Assembly (NCBI GenBank): GCA_024235695.1
Contig: JACKLX010000009.1
Location: 89,210 to 153,209, forward strand
Direction: 5' to 3'
DNA: 64,000 nt
Source: Accumulibacter sp.
GTDB taxonomy: Bacteria > Pseudomonadota > Gammaproteobacteria > Burkholderiales > Rhodocyclaceae
Shown here: positions 1 through 9,000 of the stretch, one piece after another
Position numbering within the stretch: the first letter of the stretch is position 1
How the letters are laid out: the number at the start of each line of letters is the position of its first letter
Notes under the pieces: model-generated
The model's database searches: none
Told to the model about the DNA's origin: nothing
The model's input: only the letters and a program-made list of their open reading frames with translations
Made by a program: the position numbers and the translations under genes

Positions 1-864
1 GGCGGCGCCGAAGGCCGCGCCGACCAGCGCGTTGAGCGATTGCTCGCGCGCGGCGTCCGGCAGTACGACGGCATGGTTCTTGGCGCCCAGCATGCACTGC
101 GCGCGCTTGCCGTGGGTCGAGGCGAGCCGGTACACGTGCGTTCCGACGGGCGTCGAGCCGACTAAGGAGACGGCGCGAACGTCGCGGTGCGCGCACAGCG
201 TATCGACCGCGGCCTTGCCGCCGTGCACGATATTCAGAACGCCCGCCGGCAGGCCCGCCGCGATCGCCAGCTCGGCCAGCAGCATCGAGGTCATCGGGTC
301 CTGCTCGGAAGGCTTGAGGACGAAGGTGTTGCCGCAGACGATCGCCATCGGGAACATCCACAGCGGGATCATCGCCGGGAAGTTGAACGGCGTGATGCCG
401 ACGCAGACGCCGATCGGCTGCCGCATGGTGTAGACGTCCACCCCGTCGGCAACCTGTTCGAGGTGCTCGCCCATCTGGATGCTGCCTACCGCGCAGGCGT
501 GCTCGACGACCTCCAGGCCGCGAAAGACGTCACCCTCGGCGTCCGCGAGTGTCTTGCCCTGCTCGTCGGTCAGGCATGCCGCCAGTTTCTTCAGGTCACG
601 GCGGACGAGTTCCTGCAGCTTGAGCATTATCCGCATGCGCGTGCCGACCGGGGTGTTCTTCCACGTCGGGTACGCCGCTGCCGCCGCTGCCACCGCCGCG
701 TCGAGCTCGCCCGCCGTGGCCAGGGGTACGCGGGCCAGTACCTGCTGCGTCGCCGGATTCACCACCTCCTGCCACTCGCTGGTCGTCGATTCGACGAAGC
801 GGCCGTCGATCAGCAGTTTGACGGTCGCCACCGAATCGGCGGCGGTCCGGAAATCGGCGGACAT
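1..864 (-). CDS. mmsA: Methylmalonate-semialdehyde dehydrogenase (CoA-acylating), C-terminus outside window
   Basis: Translating the minus strand from the ATG at 864 gives 288 uninterrupted residues that run off the window edge; the family is usually about 500 residues. The protein reads as an aldehyde dehydrogenase of the MmsA/IolA type, which converts (methyl)malonate semialdehyde to propionyl- or acetyl-CoA in valine, thymine or inositol breakdown. Visible family features are the N-terminal LIDGRF and VNPAT segments (residues 17-39), the cofactor-binding stretch GITPFNFPAMIPLWMFPMA (156-174), KPSEQDP (184-190) and FVGST-like SLVGSTPVG (233-241). The catalytic cysteine (GQRCM motif) should lie just beyond the edge, so it cannot be checked. 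AGGAGAAC lies just upstream of the ATG as a ribosome site. Substrate (methylmalonate versus malonate semialdehyde) is not decided by this part. Confidence 0.9.
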   Translation of the reverse strand, partial: MSADFRTAADSVATVKLLIDGRFVESTTSEWQEVVNPATQQVLARVPLATAGELDAAVAAAAAAYPTWKNTPVGTRMRIMLKLQELVRRDLKKLAACLTDEQGKTLADAEGDVFRGLEVVEHACAVGSIQMGEHLEQVADGVDVYTMRQPIGVCVGITPFNFPAMIPLWMFPMAIVCGNTFVLKPSEQDPMTSMLLAELAIAAGLPAGVLNIVHGGKAAVDTLCAHRDVRAVSLVGSTPVGTHVYRLASTHGKRAQCMLGAKNHAVVLPDAAREQSLNALVGAAFGAA

Positions 865-1020
865 GGTGTTCTCCTTGGCTTGCTCCGCGGGCAGCGTGGG
901 CGGCTGGGCGGCTCGACGTGGTACCCCTTGCCCGGGATTATAGGCCGTCGCGAAAGGGCACGGCGAGAACGAAGAGCAGGAAGGGTGCGACGAGCAGCGC
1001 CGCTGGCCAACGCGGCGCCG

Positions 1021-3513
1021 TCAGCAGCACTTCTGTCCGTCGATGCCGTCCGATGCCGTCCAAATCGATGCGCCGGCGGCGGCGAGCTGGCCCGGCGCGG
1101 GTACGCTTGCCAACGCAGCGGTCAGGGTCTGCTCGAACGACCTGACAACGTTGATGTCGCCGTCGACCGCTGGCGCCGCCGCCCGCACGCCGGCGCGCCG
1201 GGCGGCGCGGCGATCCGGGTCGCCGCTCTCGCCGGCAAGCCTGACGGCAATGGCCACGTAGTCGGCGCGTGACGAGGCGACGGTTTCGGCCAGACCCGCC
1301 TTGCGCAGCAAGCCGGCGGCGAGGCGCTGGCGCAGGTAGCGACCCTCGAGGGTGACGATTGGCAGGCCGCGATGCAAGGCCTGCCAGGCGGTGGTGTATC
1401 CCGAGAAAGTCGGGCAGTCGAGGTAGACGTCGCAGAGATCGAGCAGGGCGAGGAACTTCGCCGGCGATAGCCAGGGAATCACCCGCAGGTGCCGGTCCGG
1501 GTCGAGTCCCTGCTGGCGGAAGGTTGCCGCCAGGCGTGCCATGATCAGGTCGGTCGCCCACGGACACACCGGGTCGCGCAGCAGGACGAAGACGCTGGCG
1601 CCGGTGGCGATCGCGATCTGCGCGTAGATCGGGTCATCGACCGGGTCGAACTTGATCGCTCGCTGGGCGACCACGAAACGGGGCCCGTCCACTGCCTGCA
1701 GGATGGCCTCGACGTCGGCGATCGGCTCGGCAACGAGCGGCATGGCCGTCGTGCAGCAGCCGGTCCCCGGCAGGCGGACGAGGCGTTCCCGATAGTGCGC
1801 ATCGGCATCCGGCGGCTCGAGCAGGTCGCCGGAGAGAAAGAGGTCGATGGTCGCCAGGCCGGTGCTGATCGGGTGTCCCCAGCTGGCCACCTGCAGCGGC
1901 GCCAGGCGATGTGCGGCGAGAAAGTACGATAGCGACGACATCCCGAGCTCGGGGTAGAAGATGACGTCGGCGAGGTCTTCGCGGGCCGCCGCCAGCCAGC
2001 CATCGGCATCCGCGCTGGCAGCCGATATCGTCTGCCGGTCGCGCCACCGATCGACCTGCGCGCGAGCGAAGGCGGTTTCTCCGTCTTCGACGTTGCCGAG
2101 GTGATACAGGAAGACCTCGAAACGACTTCGATCCAGATGGGCCAGCAGGCCGCGCAGCACGATGTCCCATACCGAATGCCGGCGGACGTGATGCGAGACG
2201 ATCAGCAAGCGAGTTCGAGTTCGCTGCGGGCGCGGCGTCGGCGCTGGCGCCGCAAGGCACTCGCCGAGAAGATCGCCGTAGCGCGACAGCAGTTCGACGT
2301 GATTGCCGTCGCGATAGGCCAGCAGGAACGGCTGCTGCGCTGCCGCAAGGTCGCCAGCGTCGGACTGCCGGCCGGCGTCCGAATGCAGCCAATCCGACAG
2401 CTCGTCGAGCGCACGAGCGAACAGGCCAGGCGCTGCCGCCGCTTCTTCGACGCTCTGCGCGATCACCGGCAGCGCCGCGTTGGCCAGCGCCAGACGCGTG
2501 CTGGTGCGCCCGCCCTGGACTCGCAAGGCCTGCAGCAAGCAGTCTCTCGCTTCGGCCGGGCGTCCGAGTTCCAGCAGTACGCCGCCGAGCCGCTCGAGCG
2601 TCTCGGCGTCTTGCGCCGCCGTCTTCAGCGCCGCCCGATAGCACGCCTCGGCGTCGGCGAAGCGGCTCTGCTCGACCAGAAGCTTGCCGAGATTGCGGCT
2701 GGCCATGGCATAGGCGGGGCTCAGCTGCAGGGCGCGGCGATAGCACTGCTCGGCGTCGGCGAAACTGCCGATTTCCTGCAGGACGTTGCCGAGGTTGCCG
2801 AGCGCCGCCAGGTAGTTCGGTTCGATCCGCAGCGCGGTGGCAAAACAGTCGCGCGCCTCCCGGGGACGTGCCGAGTCGCGCAGGATATTGCCCAGCGCGA
2901 AGTGCGCCGCCGCGTACTCCGGTGCGAGCTCGACGGCTCGCCGACCGTTGGCTTCGGCTTCGCTGAATTGTCCGAGTTCGGCGAGCGTCGCGGCCAACGA
3001 CATGCGGCCTTCAGCGAAGTCCGGAGCCTTTCGCAAGGCACTGCGCAGCAGCGTCGCTGCGTCTTCGCAGCGGCCGAGCAGCCGCAGCGTATCGCCCAGA
3101 TGAAACTGGGCCACCGGATTCTCGGGTTGGCTGGCCAGTGCCCGGCGAAAAGCGTCGCTGGCTTCGGCGAAAAGGCCGTGTTCGAGGAGCGCCTTGCCGA
3201 GGCCGGTTTGGGCATCGAAGTCGCCGGGCGCGAGCGTCGTCGCGCGCTGCCAGGCGAGCAGACCGTCCTTGCCCTGCGCCTGCAGCGTGGCGCCGAGCAG
3301 CGTCCACAGAAAGCCCGATTGCGGCTGCTGCTCGACAAGCGCGTGCAGGTAACGCTCGAGTTCGGCATGGCGGCCGGCGGCGAACATCGCCAGCAACTGC
3401 CTGGCGTCGGTCGGTGGCGCCGGCGTCGCGCTGGCCGTCCGGCTGCCGAGGCAGCAGTTCTTGTATTTCCGGCCGCTGCCGCACGGGCAAGGGTCGTTTC
3501 GCCCTGGTTTCAT
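1021..3513 (-). CDS. SEC-C / TPR-repeat protein with O-GlcNAc-transferase-like (GT41) C-terminal domain
   Basis: 830 residues. Residues 1-22 form a zinc-binding SEC-C motif (NDPCPCGSGRKYKNCC). Residues about 35-335 are tandem tetratricopeptide repeats (recurring A...LG..L...G...EA). Residues about 405-790 resemble the catalytic half of SPINDLY/OGT-type glycosyltransferases (family GT41): VSHHVRRHSVWD near the start, WGHPISTG, then LDLCDVYLDCPTFSGYTT and GLPIVTLEGRYLRQRLAAGLL. The likely role is transfer of a sugar to a protein or another acceptor; donor and acceptor are not evident. It stands alone with a plausible promoter about 110 bp upstream. The TPR-GT41 pairing is common in bacteria with cell-surface glycosylation; a SEC-C motif on the front is less usual. 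Cytoplasmic: no signal peptide or membrane segment. Confidence 0.85.
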   Translation of the reverse strand: MKPGRNDPCPCGSGRKYKNCCLGSRTASATPAPPTDARQLLAMFAAGRHAELERYLHALVEQQPQSGFLWTLLGATLQAQGKDGLLAWQRATTLAPGDFDAQTGLGKALLEHGLFAEASDAFRRALASQPENPVAQFHLGDTLRLLGRCEDAATLLRSALRKAPDFAEGRMSLAATLAELGQFSEAEANGRRAVELAPEYAAAHFALGNILRDSARPREARDCFATALRIEPNYLAALGNLGNVLQEIGSFADAEQCYRRALQLSPAYAMASRNLGKLLVEQSRFADAEACYRAALKTAAQDAETLERLGGVLLELGRPAEARDCLLQALRVQGGRTSTRLALANAALPVIAQSVEEAAAAPGLFARALDELSDWLHSDAGRQSDAGDLAAAQQPFLLAYRDGNHVELLSRYGDLLGECLAAPAPTPRPQRTRTRLLIVSHHVRRHSVWDIVLRGLLAHLDRSRFEVFLYHLGNVEDGETAFARAQVDRWRDRQTISAASADADGWLAAAREDLADVIFYPELGMSSLSYFLAAHRLAPLQVASWGHPISTGLATIDLFLSGDLLEPPDADAHYRERLVRLPGTGCCTTAMPLVAEPIADVEAILQAVDGPRFVVAQRAIKFDPVDDPIYAQIAIATGASVFVLLRDPVCPWATDLIMARLAATFRQQGLDPDRHLRVIPWLSPAKFLALLDLCDVYLDCPTFSGYTTAWQALHRGLPIVTLEGRYLRQRLAAGLLRKAGLAETVASSRADYVAIAVRLAGESGDPDRRAARRAGVRAAAPAVDGDINVVRSFEQTLTAALASVPAPGQLAAAGASIWTASDGIDGQKCC

Positions 3514-3625
3514 CGCTTCTCGTCATGGTCGCCAGCGTTGCCCGCGATGGTCGGCATGACCGTCGTGCGTTTGCTGTGGTTGCCGGACAGATTCCGAAAC
3601 GGTAGTTCCGGCGCCGGCCCCCGCG

Positions 3626-3655
3626 AGTATAGGTGGCGCCCCGAATGTCCGGCAA
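3626..3655 (-). promoter_or_regulatory. Candidate sigma-70 promoter for the SEC-C/TPR/GT41 gene
   Basis: On the minus strand TTGCCG (plus 3650-3655) and TATACT (plus 3626-3631) are separated by 18 bp. They lie in the 236-bp gap between the pbpC stop and the start of the SEC-C/TPR gene, giving a leader of roughly 105 nt. The -10 has five of six consensus bases and the -35 four of six. The call rests on sequence match and position only. Confidence 0.45.
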
Positions 3656-3749
3656 GCGGCAGCGGCCGACCGGTGATCGCCGCCGCCAGTTGCCCGAGCC
3701 GCCAGGACGCCGCCTCGACGGAAGTGATCTCTGCTGTGCGTGTCGGCGC

Positions 3750-6047
3750 TCAGCGCACGCTGATCTCGACCCGGTCGTAGCGCCCGGCGTCGTCCATCAC
3801 CGTGATCTGGTAGCGTCCGGCGTCGCTGAAACGCTGCGCCAGGACGCCGCCGGCGGCGACGCGGCCGATCTGGCGGCCGTTCAGCAACCAGATCAGATCG
3901 GCCTGGCCGCCGCGCGCTTCGAGGCGCAGTTCCGGCGCCGGGCCGTTGCCGGCGCGGCGGATCGTTTCGCCGTCGCTGACCCCGACGATCCGCAAACCGC
4001 CTTCGGGCGCCCGCGCGTGGCGACACTCGGGCGCCCACTCCGGGGGGAGCGCGCGCTGTCGCGTCGCGCCGTCGAGCCAGGGTTCGAGCGCTGCCGGCCA
4101 GCGCGCGATGGCGACCTCCGACATTGCGCCGGGCGCGCAGGCGGCGCGTACGCGCAGGCCGCTGGCGCTGTCGCGCTGGTCGGTATAGCGCGCGCCACCG
4201 CCGCGCAGCCGGTCGGCGAAGGTCGGCGGCGCGGTGCCGTCGAGGATCCAGGCGGTTCTCTCCTGGTGGCACAGTTCGCGTGGCGTGGTATCGCTGCGTG
4301 TCCCCAGCGGCCAGCAGATGCGGGCCTTCGAGACGCTGGCGGGCGGTATCCGCGCTGGCGGTGGGGCGTCGTCGATCATCGAAAAGACGTCGACCAGCAG
4401 CGGTGCGGCGATGTTGCCGCCGAAGAAACCGGGATTCGGCGTGCCGTCTGGCCTGCCGATCCAGACGCCGACGGTGAACCGGTCGCTGACGCCGACCGCC
4501 CAGGCGTCCCGGAAGCCGAAGCTGGTGCCGGTTTTCCAGGCGATGCCGCGGCGCTCGCCGAGGCCGTCGTTGACCAGGCGCGCCAGCGGCCCGCCGGCCT
4601 CGAGCACGTCGCGGATGATGAACGCGGCGCCGGCACTCATCATCCGTGCTTCTTCGAGCGGCGCGTCGGCAAAATAACGTGGCTGACCGCTGACGCCGGC
4701 GCGCGCCAGCGCGCTGTAGGCGCCGACCAGTCCTTCGAGGGTCACCGCCGTGCCACCGAGGATGACGCCGAGATTCGGCGCGCTGCCGCGCGGCAACTCC
4801 AGGGTCAGTCCGCCACGCCGCAGCAGCGAGACGAAGCGGGCCGGGCCGAGCTGCGCCAGGACTTCGACCGCCGGCACGTTGAGCGATTTCTGCAAGGCCT
4901 CCGAGACGCTGACCGGGCCACTGAAACTGGCCTGGAAATTGCCCGGCTGGTAGCCCGAGAAGGACTGCGGAACGTCGGCCAGCAGCGACTCCGAATGGGT
5001 CAGCCCTTCGTCGAGCGCCAGTCCGTAGAGAAAGGGCTTCAGCGTCGAACCCGGTGAGCGTGCGGCCTGCACCATGTCCACGTGCGCAAAGCGGGCGTTG
5101 TCGGTAAAGTCGGCCGAGCCGGCGTAGGCGCGAACTTCAAGCGATGCGTTATCGACCACCAGCGTCGCCATCGAGACGCGTGGCGGCAATACCGCCAGGC
5201 GCGTTGCCAGCAGTTGTTCGACGCTCTGCTGCATGCCGGCGTCGATGGTGCTGTCGATGCGCGCCGCCTGCGGTTTGAGGCGCCGCAGGCGTTCGGCCAG
5301 CAGCGGCGCGAGCAGCGGTTCGCGGATGCTCAATGCGATCACCGGTTCCTGGCGGGCGTCGGCGATCGTCGTCGCCGGCCATCGCGACCGCAGGCGGTCG
5401 AGGACCTTGTCGCGTGCCTGGCGCGCGCGCTCGGGGTAGCGGTCCGGCCGCAGCCGTGAGGGCGCTTGTGGCAGCACCGTCAGCAGCGCCGCTTCCGATT
5501 CGCTCAAGCGTCGTGCCGGCTTGCCGAGGTAGGCGCGGCTGGCCGCCTCGACGCCTTCGACGACGCCGCCCATCGGTGCGTAGCTGAGGTACAGCTCGAG
5601 GATCTCGCGTTTCGAGAAGCGCAATTCGAGTTGCAGCGCACGCGCGACCTGCCGCAGTTTGCCGGCGAAGCTTCGCGGTGTCGGCTCGAGCAGGCGGGCC
5701 ACCTGCATCGTCAGCGTCGATCCGCCGGAAACGATCTGGCCATGGCGCAGCCATTGCCAGCCGGCACGCAGCAGTGCCCAGGGGTTGACGCCGGGATGCC
5801 ACCAGAAGCTGCGGTCCTCGTAGGCGACCAGCGCCTCGATGTAGCGCGGCGAGACTTCTTCGATGCTCACCGGCTGGCGCCAGATGTGCATCCTGTCGGG
5901 GAAAGCGCGCAGCGGCGTGCCGTCACGCGCGAGAACGACCTGCGCGTGCGCGGCCGCACGGCCGGGCAGCGGCGGCGGCCACAGCTGGTCGGCGACCAGC
6001 AGCAGCGCCAGGGCAGCGGCCAGCGTCAGCGGTGTCTTGCGCGTCAT
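3750..6047 (-). CDS. pbpC: Penicillin-binding protein 1C (bifunctional transglycosylase/transpeptidase)
   Basis: 765 residues. A signal-anchor helix (residues 6-20) is followed by a GT51 transglycosylase domain (about 55-225) with the catalytic YEDRSFWWHPGVNP (Glu77) and GGSTLTMQ motifs. The transpeptidase domain (about 290-545) has SPGSTLKP (Ser334, Lys337), SLN (388-390) and a KTGTS box. A C-terminal domain (about 640-765) matches the BiPBP_C module found in PBP1C. It polymerises and can cross-link peptidoglycan on the periplasmic face of the inner membrane. The start overlaps the stop of the macroglobulin gene by 4 bp (ATGA). The pbpC - alpha-2-macroglobulin pair is conserved in proteobacteria and thought to repair the wall when the envelope is breached. 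Confidence 0.95.
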   Translation of the reverse strand: MTRKTPLTLAAALALLLVADQLWPPPLPGRAAAHAQVVLARDGTPLRAFPDRMHIWRQPVSIEEVSPRYIEALVAYEDRSFWWHPGVNPWALLRAGWQWLRHGQIVSGGSTLTMQVARLLEPTPRSFAGKLRQVARALQLELRFSKREILELYLSYAPMGGVVEGVEAASRAYLGKPARRLSESEAALLTVLPQAPSRLRPDRYPERARQARDKVLDRLRSRWPATTIADARQEPVIALSIREPLLAPLLAERLRRLKPQAARIDSTIDAGMQQSVEQLLATRLAVLPPRVSMATLVVDNASLEVRAYAGSADFTDNARFAHVDMVQAARSPGSTLKPFLYGLALDEGLTHSESLLADVPQSFSGYQPGNFQASFSGPVSVSEALQKSLNVPAVEVLAQLGPARFVSLLRRGGLTLELPRGSAPNLGVILGGTAVTLEGLVGAYSALARAGVSGQPRYFADAPLEEARMMSAGAAFIIRDVLEAGGPLARLVNDGLGERRGIAWKTGTSFGFRDAWAVGVSDRFTVGVWIGRPDGTPNPGFFGGNIAAPLLVDVFSMIDDAPPPARIPPASVSKARICWPLGTRSDTTPRELCHQERTAWILDGTAPPTFADRLRGGGARYTDQRDSASGLRVRAACAPGAMSEVAIARWPAALEPWLDGATRQRALPPEWAPECRHARAPEGGLRIVGVSDGETIRRAGNGPAPELRLEARGGQADLIWLLNGRQIGRVAAGGVLAQRFSDAGRYQITVMDDAGRYDRVEISVR

Positions 6048-9000
6048 TTCCCGGCGCCGGCCCCGGCTTCCCTGCCTTCGTCGATCAGCATCGTCTGGTC
6101 GCCGCCCGCCAGGCCGTAGATCTGCGGCTGATACATGTCTTCGGCGTAGCTTGGTGGCACCACGAAACGTCCCGGGGTGACGGCGCGAACGCGGTAGAAG
6201 AACTGCATCTGGCCGGCGATCCTGGCGGCGACGACGAAGCGGTCGTCGCGGAACTCGACGTGCCGGATATCGCCGTGCAGCATCGCCTGGCGCGGATCGA
6301 CGCCGTCGATGGTGACCACCGACCGCTCGCCCTGGACGATGTTGGCGTTCTCGATCTCGAGGCCGGCCGGGATGTGGTCGACCACCAGACCATTGGCATG
6401 GCGACCGGAGGTCTTGACCTGCAGCCGGACGATCGCCGTTTCGCCGACGCGCAGGGTGCGCGTGCCGAGCGGCTTGCCGTCGGCGGTAAACAGGTCACGC
6501 TTGAGATCGAAGGCGTCGCGCCGCGCGGCCGGCATCTGCAGCGGGTTGCCGGCGAAGCCGAGTTCGACGAACAGGCGCTCCTTGCCGGGGTTGTTGATCC
6601 GGATGCCGGTCGCCACCTGTTCTGCCGACAAGGGCAGGAACTGCGTCCCCTTGCCGCCAATGGCCTGCGCCGTGCCGGCCGAAAGCCACTCGGCGTGCCA
6701 TTCCTTGCCGGGTTCGTTGAGAAAGCTGCGGCCCATCAGGAACACCGCCAGTTTCTCCTGCGTGCTGTAGTAGCGCTGGCTCTGCATTTCACCGGCGACC
6801 TGGACGAGCAGGTTTTCGCGCCCTGCCGGCGTCAGCTGATGGCGGTCGAGCAGGAAGTAGATCAGCGCCCAATCGCGCAGGCTGCTGCCGTAGTCACCCC
6901 ACCACGCGTCGCTGGGGCCACTGCGCGGCTTGATCAGCCCCGCTTCGATGGCGCTTTGTGCGCGCGCCTCGTCACCCATCAGCTTGAGTGCCAGGCCGAG
7001 GTGCACCAGCGACAGACCCGAGTGCGCGGCCGCCTGCGACTCGTCCAGCTGGCGCAGGGTCGATAGCGGCGCCTTGCCCTGGCGTGCCAGCACGTAGGCA
7101 CCGTAGGCGAGCACCGCGAAGCGCCCCGAACCGGCGTAGCGGTTGTCGTTCCAGATCGCCTTCGGGTTGTAGGTGACGGCCCCGCGGGGAACACCGGCAA
7201 CGCCTTCCTGCAGCCCCTTGAGCAGGAACTCGAGGGCGCGCTTCTCGACCTCCGGCGGAACGTTGAAGCCCTGCTCGCGGGCGTCGAGCAGGAAATGGGT
7301 GACGTAGGCCGAGAGCCAGTACTGGTAATCGGAGAGACTGCCCCACAGGCTGAAGCCGCCGTTCGGCGCCTGCATGCCGGCCAGTCGGGCGATCGCCTGG
7401 TCGACCCGCGCGGCGCGCTGCGCCTTGCCGAGGGGTTCGAGGGCGAGCTGTCTGGCCGCGGCCTCGTCGATGAACAGCAGCGGGTAGGCACTGCTGGTGG
7501 TCTGCTCGGCGCAGCCGTAGGGGTAGCTCAGCAAACCGCGCACCGCGCTGCGCACGTCGATCGGTGGCCGGTTCGACAGCGACAGCGAGGCGCTGACGCT
7601 CTGGCGGAGGAAGCCGCCAAGCTCGGCATCGCGCAGGTCGACGCTCTCGCCGCCAGCAACCACCAGGCGCCTGACTACCGACTGGCGTGGCGTCGGCGCC
7701 TGCACCTGCAGCGGGAAGCGGCGATCGATCTTGACCCGCGGGCTGTCGACACGCACCTGCAACTCGCTCAGGCCGATCGCCGTACCGCTTTCGATCGGAA
7801 CGCGCAGCGTCCGCTTCTCCTGATTCTCGAGCGCGAACTGCTGCTCGCCGCCCCTGATCAGCAGGCCGTCGCGATTGCTCACCGACAGGCTGATCTGCTG
7901 CCGGCTGCCGGCCATGTTCTGCACGTCGAGCGCCAGCAGGGCGCTGTCGCCGACCGACAGGAAGCGCGGCGTCGCCAGCTCGACGACCAGCGGTGCGACC
8001 ACCGTGACCTCGGCCTCCTGCCGGCCGAAGCGATCGCCACTGGCGGCGACGGCCATCAGCCGCAGGCTGCCGTTGAAATCGGGAACCGCCAGCGAGACCT
8101 CGGCTTCGCCCTGCGCGTCGAGCATGACCGGGCCGCTGAAGAGGTCGACCAGGCGCAGCTTTTTCGGCAGGCTGAGCGTCGGCTTGGGCGCCTGGTCGCC
8201 ACCAAACTTGAGCTTGCCCGGGTGACCGCCCATCTTTTCGATTACCCGGCCGTAGATGTCGTAGTCGTCGGTTCCGTAACGCAGCTTGGCAAAGAAGAAG
8301 GCGAAGGGATCGGGGCTGGCGAAACGGCTGATGTTGAGAATGCCGACGTCGACCGCCGACAGGGTCACCAGCGCCGCTTGCCCCCTGGCCTCGGGAACCT
8401 TGATCCTGACCTTCAAGGCTTGCTCGGGCTCGATCTTCTGCGGCGCCTCGAGGGTCACCGCGAGCTTGCGCTGCTCGCGGTCGAGCGGCAGGTAGGCGAC
8501 GCCCAGCGCCCTGGCCGGGGTCACCTTGTCGCCGCTGTTGCCCGGCCGCAGGACCATCACCGTGACGTACAGATCGTGTCGCTGCCAGTCCTTGCCGAGC
8601 GGAATGTCGATGGTCTTGCCGTCGGCGCCGATCGTCAGCCGGCGCAGCCAGAGCGCCCGGTCGCCTTCGACGGTCACCAGCGCTTCGCCGGCGTGTGGCG
8701 GCGTGATGGTCAGGCGCGCGGTCTCGCCGGCCCGGTAGGCCGGCTTGTCGAGCTTGAGCGCTACCCGGTCGGGGCGAACGCCCTGCGCCTCGTCGTCCTG
8801 CGCCGACCAACCGGCGTAGAAACGGAAGCGTGTTGTCTGGCCGGTTTCCGGATCGACCGCCTCGAGCCGATAGCGGCCGTACTTGACCGGCAGGCTCAGC
8901 TTGCCGCGGCCACCGGCCGGGATCGATACCTGTGTCGTCGCCACCAGTTCATCGACCTCGCTGAAACCCGAATGCCAGCCGCGCTGATCGTCGAAGCGCC

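Noticed and set aside
2101-3780. 559-codon plus-strand open frame opposite the SEC-C/TPR gene
   Set aside because: Antisense shadow; no domain, and the other strand encodes clear TPR and GT41 sequence.
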